64,000 nt of DNA, from contig JAFDZP010000005.1 of NCBI GenBank assembly GCA_018266835.1, positions 558,001-622,000 of the forward strand, in the 5' to 3' direction. This document shows, in pieces, positions 1-11,500 of this stretch. How positions within the stretch are numbered: the first letter of the stretch is position 1; the number at the start of each line of letters is the position of its first letter. A program made the translations under genes and the position numbers. Source of the DNA: Bacteroidota bacterium (GTDB taxonomy: Bacteria; Bacteroidota; Ignavibacteria; Tepidaquicellales; Tepidaquicellaceae). The notes under the pieces are model-generated. The model was not told the origin of the DNA, did no database searches, and worked only from the letters and a program-made list of their open reading frames with translations.

Positions 1-1761
1 TAAATTGTAAATAATATTGTTCCTTACTGAAGGATTTGTTGCATTAGCAAAAGCTATACCTGCAACAATGTATCCGCCTGTACCTGTATTAGTATTCGAA
101 AGGTTTGAAATTGTATTACCTGAAATGACAGGTGCATTTCCTATTGCAAGTGCAATTCCGTTTGCCGATGCTAAGCCGTTTGTAACTGTTGCAAGGGCAG
201 AGTTTGTAGCTAAATTAGTTATAGTGTTTCCTGAAAAAGTATAAACAACCGAGCTTCCTGCACCGGAACTGGTTGAAATACCTCTTACAAATCCTGTTGT
301 ACCCGTACCGTAAGAAACAAAATTCTGTATTGTGTTATTTGAAATATTTACAGTTGTGGGAGCAGCGGCTAAATTGATACCTGTTACAACTGAGCTTCCA
401 GTAGTCAGAGCAGTTGTACCGCCGCGCATATTTTCTGCAGTAGAGTTACCAACCGTATTTCCGGTAATTGTTACAGAAGTTGCAACGCCGGAAATGTTTA
501 TACCAAATAATCCGCCTGCAATAGCAGCCGTTGTACCTGAAGAGGATAATCCTCCGATGACATTATTCTGAATTACTGTTGCTCCCGTTCCGGCGCTATG
601 AATACCGACAACTGTTCCCTGAGTTGTTGTAGGAACTGCAGAAAGTAGTCCTGTGCCGGTAGAGCCTCCTATAACGTTCGGAGTAATATTACCGATATTA
701 ACCGGGGCAGAACCACCGGCAATGTTAATACCGCAAAGAATACCGTTTGCAGTAGCCGCGCCGCTTGATGTGGCAATACTGATTGCAGTTACTGTATTGC
801 CCTGTATTGAAGATGCAGATGCAGTAGTAGGGGTTAAAGAAATACCGATAAATCTATTTGCAACTGTTCCAAGCATTGTGTAAGTACCTGTGCCAGCTGA
901 TGAAGCATAGCCGATTGTATTTCCTGTTATAGTATAACCTGAACCTGATGTAGCAACAATTCCGTTGTGGGTATTGCCGGTAGTATAAGTTCTGCTGCCT
1001 GTCTGGAAAATTTTATTGTTTGAAATTGTCCATCCTGAGTTACCTGAACCTACAGATACTCCGTTACTGACGCCTGAAGCGTTGAAGAAATCCGAAATAT
1101 TATTTCCCGAAACTATATTTCCGCTGTTATCGACCGTTGCACTGGTACCAATAGAAAAAATACCGTTTTGAGGTAGGTTTACTCCTGCAGCTGTAATATT
1201 ATTATTACTTATGGTATTGTTGTCATTTCCTGATGCAGAGCCTGTAGAAAGAAAAATAACACCTGTAGCTGCACTTACTTCTGATCCTGAAATAGTACAG
1301 TTAGTCACTGTGTTATTTTTCGCATCATTAATAAATCTAATACTGCTTGATACTCCGAGCGCAGTATTTGAAATTGTTAATGAGTTACCGCCTGTGTTTA
1401 AGCCGTCGATAGTAACGTTATCTGCTCCATTGAGATTGATTAAGTTACCTACAAACGCTCCGGTAATTGTTCTTGATGCTCCGCCTGATGGCTGAATAGA
1501 AATAGATGTATAGCTTGAACCAGTTCCGTTGCCGCTTGAATCGAGCGATGCTGAAACTGTTTCAGTGGTATTACCAACGATGTTTACCGTAATTGCGCCG
1601 GTAAAAGCGCCTGTATTGATCGCTGTAAAAGCATCTGCAAGAGTTGCATAACTTGTTACAGGACCTCCATTACTCACTTCAACATTCTGAGCAAATATAT
1701 TGGTGCTCAAAAATAACAAAGCAAGTAAAGATAAAAAAGAAAGGGTAGGTTTCCTCTTCAT
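1..1761 (-). CDS. Giant secreted beta-helix surface protein, 5' part (runs off window edge)
   Basis: The minus-strand frame is open from an ATG at 1759-1761 to the window edge (587 codons, no stop). It starts with a signal peptide (MKRKPTLSFLSLLALLFL, cleavage near FAQ) and continues as a Gly/Ser/Thr/Asn-rich chain with repeated 'NNTI..GNTI' rungs typical of right-handed parallel beta-helix proteins. It aligns collinearly with the first ~600 residues of the divergent gene at 2590-8280, for example a shared NLNGADNVTIDGLNTGGN block and a shared STAENMR block. By analogy that C-terminus should carry a T9SS sorting domain, but it is outside the window. Role (inference): exported adhesin or surface-layer protein. 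The call as a real gene is strong; the function is not known. Confidence 0.9.
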   Translation of the reverse strand, partial: MKRKPTLSFLSLLALLFLSTNIFAQNVEVSNGGPVTSYATLADAFTAINTGAFTGAITVNIVGNTTETVSASLDSSGNGTGSSYTSISIQPSGGASRTITGAFVGNLINLNGADNVTIDGLNTGGNSLTISNTALGVSSSIRFINDAKNNTVTNCTISGSEVSAATGVIFLSTGSASGNDNNTISNNNITAAGVNLPQNGIFSIGTSATVDNSGNIVSGNNISDFFNASGVSNGVSVGSGNSGWTISNNKIFQTGSRTYTTGNTHNGIVATSGSGYTITGNTIGYASSAGTGTYTMLGTVANRFIGISLTPTTASASSIQGNTVTAISIATSSGAATANGILCGINIAGGSAPVNIGNITPNVIGGSTGTGLLSAVPTTTQGTVVGIHSAGTGATVIQNNVIGGLSSSGTTAAIAGGLFGINISGVATSVTITGNTVGNSTAENMRGGTTALTTGSSVVTGINLAAAPTTVNISNNTIQNFVSYGTGTTGFVRGISTSSGAGSSVVYTFSGNTITNLATNSALATVTNGLASANGIALAIGNAPVISGNTISNLSNTNTGTGGYIVAGIAFANATNPSVRNNIIYNL

Positions 1762-2589
1762 TTTAAATGGGGTTATTTTTAAAAAAAACTATAGTAATGC
1801 TTTGAATTTTACGGGGGAAAATTCTTCAAGTAATAATCTAATAATTAATTATGAGTGTGTGCAAAACAAATGTGAAACTTCTGTCTATGGGTGAACAGAG
1901 AATTGTTTTACCAACATTCGAAAAAAATATTTTGTAAAACAGATTTAATTGGATTTAAATCAGAGGAATTAACAGGATATGTTTTACGACAGCAGGAAAA
2001 TTATTAATTTTAAATTTTAAATAAAAGATGGGAAAAAATGAAATTTAAAAATGGAATGTCATGTCAACATTTTTTTAAAGACCTAATAGCTTTTTTCTAA
2101 CTGCATTTGTTGTGCTTTTCTTTACGGTAAGTGCTTTCAGTCAACTAACCGTCTCAATAACAAATACATTACTGCGGTTAAAATAAAAATCGAGAATTAT
2201 AACGGTCAGATTTCTTTTTTGACAGTTGTTCTTCTAATTTTTTTTTAACTGAATCAGAAAATTTATACTGAGTATCACAAATATCTGAACTATTTTGTTG
2301 TTAGTATTTAATCATATTTTTTTATAAATTAAAACGTAGTTCCATTCCGGTTCTACATGTCATATAACGAGGCGAAATAAAATTTTCTATTTCCCCTGTC
2401 ACCTAGCCAAATTCACATTCCACTTCAGGCAAAGTTAACAGGAAACAATTATATGTAATCAATTTTAGGTTTTGATATTTTAAATGTCAATCTGATTTCT
2501 TTGATAATGTAATCTGTTTGCTATAAACTACCAAATTTTCATACTAAGGAAATTTAACAATATATTTTTAACCTCTAAAGAAAAACTGT
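1762..2589. other. Divergent spacer between the two beta-helix genes
   Basis: This 828-bp AT-rich spacer separates the two divergent paralogues and must hold both their promoters, which I could not pin to a consensus. It contains a decayed secreted ORF (see 2038-2186). On the minus strand at 2178-2300 there is a 40-codon open stretch without a start whose translation has a coding-like lysine/glutamate-rich tail (SDSVKKKLEEQLSKKKSD). That stretch may be the 3' remnant of a lost gene. Nothing else in it is recognisable. Confidence 0.5.
2038..2186 (+). pseudogene. Decayed small secreted ORF with signal peptide (frameshifted)
   Basis: An ATG at 2038 opens a 20-codon frame that stops at 2098-2100. 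Directly after the T-run at 2091-2096 the neighbouring frame reads FFLTAFVVLFFTVSAFSQ and continues to a stop at 2184-2186. One extra T in the run would join both frames into a ~50-residue protein with a Lys-bearing N-terminus, a hydrophobic core and an 'AFSQ' signal-peptidase site like those of the neighbouring secreted proteins. I read it as the leftover 5' end of a secreted-protein gene. A sequencing slip in the homopolymer is the alternative. Confidence 0.4.
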
Positions 2590-5500
2590 ATGACAAAGAA
2601 AATTACTCTTCTTTTTGTTCTGCTTCTTGGGATTTTCAGCTTAAAGTCTTATGCACAAGTTGATATTTCAGGAACTCCTTATTCTACATTAAAAGATGCA
2701 TTTGATGCCATCAATGCCGGGACTCACACCGGTGCAATTGTTGTAAGCATCAACGGAAGCACTGTAGAAACAGCATCTGCAGTTCTAAATGCAAGCGGAA
2801 GCGGAGCTGCTTCTTATACATCAATTACAATCTCTCCTACCGGCGGGGCTGCCAGGTTAATCACAGGAGCAGTGACGGGCTACTTAATCGATTTGAATGG
2901 AGCAGATAATGTTACAATCGACGGTTTAAACACCGGTGGTAATACTCTTACTATTTCAAATACATCTAATGGAGCCTCCGGATGTATTCGCTACATTGCA
3001 GATGCAAGTAACAATACAATTACCAATTGTACTCTCAGCGGTTCATCCAGTACTGCTGCAAACGGCGTTGTTCTTTTCAGCACAGGAACTACCACGGGTA
3101 ATGATAACAATACAATCAGCAACTCAACTATTGGCGGAGCAGGAGGAATCTTACCTGTCAATGACATCTATTCATTAGGAACAAGCGCAGCTATTGATAA
3201 CTCAGGCAACATTATTTCAGGTAACAATATTCAGGATTACTTCAGTGCATCACTTTTATCAAGCGGTATTTTTATGTCCACAGGTACATCAGGATGGACA
3301 ATAACAAATAATAAATTATTTCAGACAACTACATGTACCTATACAACGGCAAATATACACAACGGTATAGCAGCAAGTGCAGGTTCAGGATATACCATCA
3401 CGGGTAACACTATCGGATATTCTTCTTCCGCAGGAACAGGAACATATACTATGGCAGGAACTATTGCAACAAGATTTATAGGTATTAACCTTGCGGTTAG
3501 TACCACAGTTGCAACATCTTCAGTACAAGGAAATACAATAACTGCAATCAGCCTTGCAACTTCCAGCGGTGCAGCAACAACAAACGGAGTTATCTGCGGT
3601 ATTAACGTAACTGCAGGGAATGTTAACATAGGAAATGTTACTCCTAATACCATCGGAGGTTCATCAGGAACAGGACTTATTACTGCAGTTCCTACAACTA
3701 CTCAGGGAATGATTGTAGGTATTAACAGTTCCTCAACAGGAACAATTCTTATACAGAATAATATTATTGGCGGATTCACATCTTCAGGTATTACTGCGGC
3801 TGTTGCAGGAGGTGTTTCGGGTATTAACGTTTCCGGCGTTTCTGCTTCTATGACAATTACGGGAAACACAATCGGAAACTCAACTGCAGAAAACATGAGA
3901 GCCGGTACAACCGCTCTTACAACAGGCAGCTCAATTGCATCCGGTATTAACATGACATCTCAGCCAACAAGTTCAACCATTACAAATAATACAATCCAGA
4001 ATTTAGTATCATATGGTACCGGTGCCACAAGTTATGCAAGAGGTTTTTGGACCGGAACTACAGCTACTGCACCTTATACAATTACAGGCAATACTGTTTA
4101 TAATATTTATACAAATTCCACACTTGCTACTTATACAAACGGTCAGGTAGGTGCCGGCGGTATAATTCTTGGCGGAGGAAGCGGAAGTGTTATATCCGGA
4201 AATACAGTTTACAATATTGGAAATACGAATACGGGAACAGGCGGTTACACTGTCGGCGGTATTGTCAGCGCAAATGGTGTTTCAACAAAGATAACAAAAA
4301 ATATTGTTTACGGACTAAGTAATGCCAGTACATCAACAACAGCTACTGCCCCCGGTGTGGCGGGAGGTATAATTATCCGTTCAGGAAATGCTTCCGATAC
4401 TATTTCAAACAACATGGTTACATTAGGAGTTGGCCAGACAACTAACACAGCATTCCTTGGTATTATGCTTAATCACGGTTCAACACCTGACCCCGTAAGC
4501 AATATATTTTATAATACAATTCATATTGAAGGAACTGTAACCAGCGGCGCACAGCCAAGCTTTGGTCTGGCAAGAACAGATTTTTCTGCAACAGCCCGTA
4601 CTGCCGGAGTAATTATTTTCAATAACGTTTTTGATAACTCAAGAACGGGCGGTACAGGAAAGCACTATGCAATTGCAAACAACTATGGCGCAGTAACATC
4701 AAGCGCAACAGGATGGTCAGGAACTGCTTCCAACTACAATGTTCTAAATTCAGCTTCAGCATCTTCTGTAGGTTACTGGACAGGTGACCAGACACTGGCA
4801 GGCTGGAGAACAGCATCAGCCGGTGATGCAAACAGTCTTTCAGGTATTTCAATTACATATACAAATTTATCATCCGGGAATTTAAGATATAACATGGGTC
4901 TGACAGCCACGCTGTTAGAATCAGGTGCTACAACAATTACAACAGTAACAACAGATATCGACGGCTTTGCAAGACCTAAACCGGGCGCAGTAAACGGAGG
5001 AGGTATTGCTCCTGACTTCGGCGCAGGCGAATCTGATATGGTGCCGATTGATATTTCAGGTCCGAATATTTTATATACAAATATTACAAATACAGCATCA
5101 ACATCAAACCGCACTTTAACGGGCTTTGCAACAATTACAGATCTTACAGGAGTAAACGTTACTCCGGGTACAAATCCAAGAGTTTATTATAAAAAGTCAA
5201 CAGATGCAAATACATTTGGCGGCAATACATCAGGCGATAACGGATGGAAATGGGTACAGGCATCAAATGCCTCTTCACCTTTTGATTTCACGATTGATAA
5301 CTCTATAATTTTCGGAGGCTCAGTTACAGGCGGAGATATAATTCAGTACTTTGTTGTTGCACAGGATATTGTGCTGCCGACTCCATACGTATCTTCCAAT
5401 CCATCAACAGGTTTTACCGGTACAGGTGTCGGTTCAATAACTTCTGCCCCAACAACTCCAAATTTTTATTATATAATTGGAGCACCTCTTTCAGGTACAT

Positions 5501-8280
5501 ACACTGTTGGTCTTGCTTTGTTCAATAAACTTTCAGGATTAAATCTTTATACAGAAGAAAGAACCAGAAAAGTAGTGCAGGAAGTACCAATAACTGAAGA
5601 TAATTCAGTTGTTCAAAAATCAACCGGACCTGAACCCACATCTGCATCTTTAAATGCTCCTTCTAAAGGAACACAGAGAGTAACTGTTGATGAAAAATAT
5701 TCTGTACTTATGCTAAATGGCAGTGAATATGCAGGTGCAAAATATTATTCAATAACACAGGCTGATAGAACACAATACGGTCTATCAAGTGATTTGGTTG
5801 GAGTCTATACAACAATTACTGCAGCATTGACAGATCTCAATCTAAGAGGTGTTACCGGAAACACAACATTTTCATTGACAGATGCTTCATATCCGACTGA
5901 AACATATCCATTGTCGTTTAATATTTCAGGAGGTGCGCCGACACCATCGGCTTCAGCAACAGTAACTTTAAAACCCGCATTAGGTGTATCCCCTACTATT
6001 TCAGGTACATTAAACTCTGCAGGTTTAATAAAGGTATTAAATAATTATGTCATTATTGATGGCTCAAACACTGTTGGCGGCACAACAAAGGATATGACGA
6101 TTACCAATATATCAGCTACAGGACCGAGTGTGATTCATTTTGCATCGACAGGAACAACATATCTTGATAACGTTACACTGAAAAACTGTAATATTATAAA
6201 CGGACTTAACACCAGTACTGCAGTAGTAGTAAGTGATGCAACTTTAGGTACTGCAGGATATTTTTCAAATATTACTATTCAGAACAACAGTATTCAAAAA
6301 GCATATATTGGAATGTATATAATCGGAAACCCATTAAGTACATCCTTTGCTTCAGTAATAGGAAACAGCTTAATTACCTCAGGAGCTAATTCAATAAGAT
6401 TCACGGGTCTATATATGCAGCAACTTAACGGCGCATTGGTATCTCAAAACGTATTTCAGAATTTTGACGGAACAAGCGCTGAAGATGACAACGGAATATG
6501 GTTTGCAACAGGAATGTCAAATTCCATAGCTGAAAGAAACTATGTAGGAACTCTGAAATATACAGGTACAGGCGGATACGGCTGCCATGGTATTCAGGTA
6601 AGCACAGGAGTGACAGGAGCAAATATAACAGTAAGAAATAATCAGTTCTGTGATTTATCAGGTGACGGCTGGGTAAATACCACGCTCGGAGATAATACTC
6701 ATGGAATATATGCATTCTCAACACAGACAGGATTAAAATTATATAACAACTCGATTAATTTTAACGGAAACACTCTAAACCAGACCGGTGCAATGTCATA
6801 CGGTATTACACTTGGTACCGGCACTACAGCAGATATAAGAAACAATAATATTGTAAATAATCTTGGACTTCTTGGAGCAACAGGATTAGGCACTACATGT
6901 ATATTTTTACAAAGTGGTGTTTCTCAATTAGAAGCTGAAGATAATAACAATTATTATTGCAATGCATCAGGTTCAGGAATTAAAGGAGTTGCATACGTAG
7001 TTTCCACAAACTATACATCGGTTGCAGCTTATGCAGCTGTAACTTTGAAAGATGCACACTCTGTTAGCGGAGACCCTGCTTATCTAAGTGCAACATCGGG
7101 TGACGTTGATGCAACAAATGTTAACTGCTGGGTTGTAAACGGAACCGGAGTTAACGGACTTGTTACTGATGACTACTTAGGAAATCCCAGACCTACTACA
7201 TCTAATGGTGTCTGTGATATCGGAGCATTCAATGTTATACCTTCTGTTTCAGCACCTAATGCAACACAAACAGGAACTATTGGTTTAGGAAACACTACTA
7301 CCTATTCCATATTCGGAAGAACTTTTGCATCTATCACCTGGGGTCCTGCCGGAACGCTTCCGGGAACCTTAACAGCGGTTTATAATTCAGGACAAACACC
7401 TCCAAATCCTCCGGGCTCTGCATTATACGGTTACGGAACATGGAGTCTCACACCTGATGTTCAGCCGTCAGGCGGAGCAACTTATGATATAACTATTTAT
7501 TTCGATGACAGTCAGACAGGTACTATAAATTCACCTAGCACGAATCTTATACTGGCAAAATATGACGGAGTATCATGGACTGATTATCAGCCGGGTACAG
7601 GAGCTGGACAATCCAATCTAAACTATGCCGGTAAATCAATTACCGTTTTAGGGTTAGGCTCGTTCTCAACTTTTGCTTTAACAGATAAAGATAATCCTTT
7701 GCCTGTTGAATTATCTTCTTTCTCATCTGTTGTTGACAGAAGAAATGTTGATTTAAAATGGACAACTGTTTCAGAACAAAATAACAGCGGCTTTGATATA
7801 GAAAGAAAGCTTTCATCTTCACAAACCTGGACTAAAGTTGGTAGAGTTACAGGAAATGGAACTTCCAATACTGCTCATAACTATAGCTTCACGGATTTGA
7901 ACTTGCAAACCGGAAATTACAACTACAGACTGAAACAAATTGATTTCAATGGAAACTATAATTATTATAATCTGGCCAATGAAGTCAACGTAGGTGTACC
8001 TTCTAAATTTGATTTAAGTCAGAACTATCCAAATCCGTTTAATCCTACAACAAAGATTAATTACGATTTGCCGTTCGATAGCAAGGTATCAATCAAATTA
8101 TTTGATATGACCGGTAAAGAAGTTGCATTGATAGTTAATGCAGCGCAGAGTGCAGGATATTACACAGTACAATTCAACGGTTCAAATTTAGCAAGTGGTA
8201 TTTACTTCTACAATATTATTGCAGAAGGCGGCAATGCTTCTAAGTTTGTTTCCACAAAGAAAATGGTACTTGTGAAGTAA
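2590..8280 (+). CDS. Giant secreted beta-helix protein with T9SS type A sorting domain
   Basis: The 1896-residue product starts with a signal peptide (MTKKITLLFVLLLGIFSL, cleavage near YAQ). Residues ~25-900 and ~1050-1550 are two blocks of Asn/Gly/Thr-rich right-handed parallel beta-helix rungs ('ITGNTI', 'NNTI'), separated by a more globular insert. Near residue 1700 begins an 'LPVELSSFS' fibronectin-like module, followed by the C-terminal sorting domain (NYPNPFNPTTKI ... STKKMVLVK). In the FCB group this domain directs export through the type IX system and anchoring at the cell surface. Role (inference): adhesin or extracellular structural protein; no catalytic motif is seen. It is a paralogue of the divergent gene ending at position 1, and an intrinsic terminator follows 38 bp after the stop. 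Confidence 0.92.
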   Translation: MTKKITLLFVLLLGIFSLKSYAQVDISGTPYSTLKDAFDAINAGTHTGAIVVSINGSTVETASAVLNASGSGAASYTSITISPTGGAARLITGAVTGYLIDLNGADNVTIDGLNTGGNTLTISNTSNGASGCIRYIADASNNTITNCTLSGSSSTAANGVVLFSTGTTTGNDNNTISNSTIGGAGGILPVNDIYSLGTSAAIDNSGNIISGNNIQDYFSASLLSSGIFMSTGTSGWTITNNKLFQTTTCTYTTANIHNGIAASAGSGYTITGNTIGYSSSAGTGTYTMAGTIATRFIGINLAVSTTVATSSVQGNTITAISLATSSGAATTNGVICGINVTAGNVNIGNVTPNTIGGSSGTGLITAVPTTTQGMIVGINSSSTGTILIQNNIIGGFTSSGITAAVAGGVSGINVSGVSASMTITGNTIGNSTAENMRAGTTALTTGSSIASGINMTSQPTSSTITNNTIQNLVSYGTGATSYARGFWTGTTATAPYTITGNTVYNIYTNSTLATYTNGQVGAGGIILGGGSGSVISGNTVYNIGNTNTGTGGYTVGGIVSANGVSTKITKNIVYGLSNASTSTTATAPGVAGGIIIRSGNASDTISNNMVTLGVGQTTNTAFLGIMLNHGSTPDPVSNIFYNTIHIEGTVTSGAQPSFGLARTDFSATARTAGVIIFNNVFDNSRTGGTGKHYAIANNYGAVTSSATGWSGTASNYNVLNSASASSVGYWTGDQTLAGWRTASAGDANSLSGISITYTNLSSGNLRYNMGLTATLLESGATTITTVTTDIDGFARPKPGAVNGGGIAPDFGAGESDMVPIDISGPNILYTNITNTASTSNRTLTGFATITDLTGVNVTPGTNPRVYYKKSTDANTFGGNTSGDNGWKWVQASNASSPFDFTIDNSIIFGGSVTGGDIIQYFVVAQDIVLPTPYVSSNPSTGFTGTGVGSITSAPTTPNFYYIIGAPLSGTYTVGLALFNKLSGLNLYTEERTRKVVQEVPITEDNSVVQKSTGPEPTSASLNAPSKGTQRVTVDEKYSVLMLNGSEYAGAKYYSITQADRTQYGLSSDLVGVYTTITAALTDLNLRGVTGNTTFSLTDASYPTETYPLSFNISGGAPTPSASATVTLKPALGVSPTISGTLNSAGLIKVLNNYVIIDGSNTVGGTTKDMTITNISATGPSVIHFASTGTTYLDNVTLKNCNIINGLNTSTAVVVSDATLGTAGYFSNITIQNNSIQKAYIGMYIIGNPLSTSFASVIGNSLITSGANSIRFTGLYMQQLNGALVSQNVFQNFDGTSAEDDNGIWFATGMSNSIAERNYVGTLKYTGTGGYGCHGIQVSTGVTGANITVRNNQFCDLSGDGWVNTTLGDNTHGIYAFSTQTGLKLYNNSINFNGNTLNQTGAMSYGITLGTGTTADIRNNNIVNNLGLLGATGLGTTCIFLQSGVSQLEAEDNNNYYCNASGSGIKGVAYVVSTNYTSVAAYAAVTLKDAHSVSGDPAYLSATSGDVDATNVNCWVVNGTGVNGLVTDDYLGNPRPTTSNGVCDIGAFNVIPSVSAPNATQTGTIGLGNTTTYSIFGRTFASITWGPAGTLPGTLTAVYNSGQTPPNPPGSALYGYGTWSLTPDVQPSGGATYDITIYFDDSQTGTINSPSTNLILAKYDGVSWTDYQPGTGAGQSNLNYAGKSITVLGLGSFSTFALTDKDNPLPVELSSFSSVVDRRNVDLKWTTVSEQNNSGFDIERKLSSSQTWTKVGRVTGNGTSNTAHNYSFTDLNLQTGNYNYRLKQIDFNGNYNYYNLANEVNVGVPSKFDLSQNYPNPFNPTTKINYDLPFDSKVSIKLFDMTGKEVALIVNAAQSAGYYTVQFNGSNLASGIYFYNIIAEGGNASKFVSTKKMVLVK

Positions 8281-8317
8281 TATGATGTAAATTTGTTTTT
8301 AATTTATATGTATTTAG

Positions 8318-8354
8318 AAACCCTTCAGGATAGCTTTTCTGAAGGGTTTTTTAT
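8318..8354 (+). terminator. Intrinsic terminator after the beta-helix gene
   Basis: An 11-bp perfect stem (AAACCCTTCAG 8318-8328 with CTGAAGGGTTT 8339-8349), a 10-nt loop and a following T-run form a classical Rho-independent terminator. Confidence 0.9.
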
Positions 8355-8377
8355 TTTATATCCCTCTATAAAATAGT

Positions 8378-8412
8378 GTGACATTTTTAGCAGAATATCA
8401 ATAAAATGTCAC
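8378..8412. promoter_or_regulatory. Inverted repeat, possible activator site upstream of tamB
   Basis: GTGACATTTT (8378-8387) and AAAATGTCAC (8403-8412) form a perfect 10-bp inverted repeat with a 15-bp spacer. It lies 50-80 bp upstream of the sigma-54-like element at 8461, the usual position for an enhancer-binding-protein site. Its TGACA/TGTCA core recurs upstream of the other sigma-54-like promoters in the window. Confidence 0.45.
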
Positions 8413-8460
8413 TCCCCTGTTTCAAATTTCCGTAAAATTGAAGTTTTAATATGAATTTAT

Positions 8461-8476
8461 TGGCATAATGATTGAT
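8461..8476 (+). promoter_or_regulatory. Sigma-54-like promoter for tamB
   Basis: TGGCATAATGATTGAT fits the -24/-12 pattern TGGCAY-N6-TTG with correct spacing. The -12 dinucleotide is GA instead of GC. The predicted start, about 8488, leaves a leader of roughly 19 nt to the ATG at 8507. Confidence 0.5.
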
Positions 8477-8506
8477 TAATTATTAAGAGAATTACTATAT
8501 TCAATT

Positions 8507-11500
8507 ATGAACAAATATCTCAAACTAGCTTTAAAAATACTTTTAGGAATAGTTATTTTCGTTGTAGTACTGGTTGTTGGACTTTACTTTTTTATTCAGA
8601 CTGACACCTTCAATAATATTGCACTCAATTTCGGCAAAGATAAACTTAACGAATCATGGGCGGGAAAGAACTCAAACATACAAATCGAATCACTCCATGG
8701 AAATATTCTCAAAGGACTAACAATAAATAAAGGTTCAATTATTACAGAAAAAGATACATTACTTACATTCAATTATATCACATTAAAGTATGATATATGG
8801 GGCTTGCTGAACAAAGAAATCCGCCTGGATTATCTTACAATAAATTCTCCAAAAATAAATTTAACTAAAGTAAAAGATGCCGATAGTCTTGTATGGAATT
8901 TTACAAAACTGTTCAGCTCATCAACTGAACCTAACGATACTTCCACATCTGCATTTGACTGGGGCATCTCAATAAAGAAATTTAAAATTGAGAATGGAAC
9001 ATTCAGAACGTCTGGAGATTCCGTTACGGTTCCCGGAGCACAGCCAAAATTTATGAAGGAGTTTGATTTCAATAATTTCCTTGCTGCAAATCTTGAAATA
9101 GAATTTACGGTAGATTACTTCAAAGATTACAAAAATATCAGCATGAAGAATTTATCCTTCAACACAAATTCAGATTTTAAAATTAAACATTTGAATTTTG
9201 ATGCCGGGATAAATATAAAAGACACGGTAACGGATTTATGGAATTTCAATTTAATAACTGACCGCTCAAACATAAAATTTGATAAGCTTAAAATGAATAG
9301 ATTTGACCCGTTCGATAGCAATTCATTCAACAATATAAAAAATAAAAATCTGGAAGCTGATATAAAAATTGAAAAGTTTAATTTTAAAGATTTAAGATAT
9401 TTTCTTCCAACGGTCGATATGTTGGATAGCACAGTAAATCTTTCACTCAATGTAAAAGGCAAGTACGGAGATTTTTATATAAATGATTTAACGCTAAGAC
9501 TACCTGACTCATACCTTAATATAAAAGGAAGAGTTCAGAAACTCGATACTCCAGATAGTATGTACATGGATGTAACTGTTAATAATATGGCAGTACTTCC
9601 TTCGGATGTGCTGGCAGTATATTATAATTCTGCAATTAAGAATTATGCTGATGTAGGAAAGGTTTTTGCAAATATTGAATACAAGGGCACTTACCATAAT
9701 TTTTATTCTAAGTTCGATATAAATACAACAAATGCAGGCGGTGTTTATGGAAATGCAAATCTTGATCTGGACAAAGAAAATTATTCAGGTAAAATTCAGA
9801 CATCAAATTTTAATCTCGGTAAAATATTAAAGGACAACAGTCTTAACAGCAGACTGAATATGACTACATCATTCGATGGGACAGGCTTCGCCCTGAACAG
9901 AATGCATGCAAATGTAAATTATAATATTTCGGGTTCATCATTCGCAGGATACGATATACGTTCATCCACAGGAAAGATTAACACAGCCGGAAATAATATT
10001 AGACTTAATGTAAGACATATTTCATCGATGGGAAGTGTTTCTGCTGCCGGCAGAGTGAATATTGCCAACATGAAAAATCCTGTTTACAATGTTAAAGGAA
10101 ACGTAAGCAGATTCAACCTTGCTGCACTGACAAAAAAATCAGAAGATAAGAGTAATCTCAATTTATCATTCGATGTTAACGGCAGAGGCTCGGGCTTAAA
10201 TAATATTAACGGTAATTTTAATTTTGATATTAAGCAGTCTTACTATGGTAAATATGAAATTCCTCAGACTCCCCTGACTGTAAATTTAAAAAACGGCGGC
10301 AGCACTGCTTTTATTGATGCGAAGACGGACTTTCTTCAGTTCAGCGCAAACGGAAGCACTAACTTTGCTTCAATTACAAAAGTTGTGATGCAGAATATTA
10401 CAGTTATCTCCGAAGGGATTAACAGAAAACTTGCTTTGGATTCTTTGAATCAGAATAATGTTGTTCCTGTTTCTTATTCTTCGTTTACTTCAAACGATAA
10501 TTTTGATTTAGCTTATGATTTAAAAATTCTTGACTCGGCAAAAGCAAATAAAATTTTAATTCCATTCGGAATACAGTTTGACGGCAATGTTAACGGTAAA
10601 ATCTCCAATACAAATTCGCAATTTGCTTCACTCACCAAATTGAACGTAAAGAATTTCGTTTATGAGGATACTGTAATATTATTGAAGGATTTTAACTCAG
10701 ATATAGATTTTAAAAATAATTATGCTTTGGCATCAGCAGATAATGGATTGAACTCAGTGGACTTAAATCTGAATGCAACCGGGGATAAAACACAATTTGG
10801 TAAAAATATTATTGACTCGCTTGTAATGAAATTCAATCTTGCAAACAGCGAAGGAAAGATAAATCTTTTTGCAAGACAGGATACTGCGCGTTCAGTTTAC
10901 ATGAACGGAAATATAAATTTAGCCGCTGCTGAAATAAAAACAATAATAGATACGATTAAAATGGATTACGGAAATTATCATGCAACTAATAACAAGGCAT
11001 GGATTGTAAATTATTATCCAAACGAAAAAGTAAACTTTGAACAGTTTGCAGTTCAAAGCAGAGGAGCAATTGTAGACATCAAAGGTGATTATGCCTTGAA
11101 GGGAGCAAGTGATTTAAAACTGGAATCTCAAAATCTAATGCTCTCAGATGTCTTCGCAATAATAGAAGCATCTGATACAACAAACATTGTAAGAAAATCT
11201 CCCAATCCTCTGGGAGGCTCTATCAAAGAGATTGTTATTGATTTTAAAGGTAATAAAGAAAATCCTCTGATTACGGGAAGAGTAATTTCAGATTCATTGT
11301 TATATGGTGATACTTTATTCGGCAGCATGAAGGCTGATTTCAAATACGAGAATCAGATTGCAGATGTAAATGCAGTGTTAAAAAATGCGACTGACAGCAA
11401 GGGTTCATTAACGGTAAAAGCTAATATGCCATATGCAAATCCGTTAGGTAGCGATACATCGTCTTCAGACTTTGCAAGTCTCCCGGTAAAAGTTGAACTT

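Noticed and set aside
17..1495. Plus-strand ORFs rich in Val/Pro/Ile (17-244, 332-571, 653-883, 1211-1495)
   Set aside because: They are antisense shadows of the minus-strand beta-helix gene. The same kind of antisense ORF appears at the matching place opposite the right-hand paralogue (3339-3653, 3702-3953).
1700..1894. 64-codon plus-strand ORF over the start of the left gene
   Set aside because: It covers the signal-peptide region of the minus gene and its upstream spacer, has no ribosome site and no recognisable composition.
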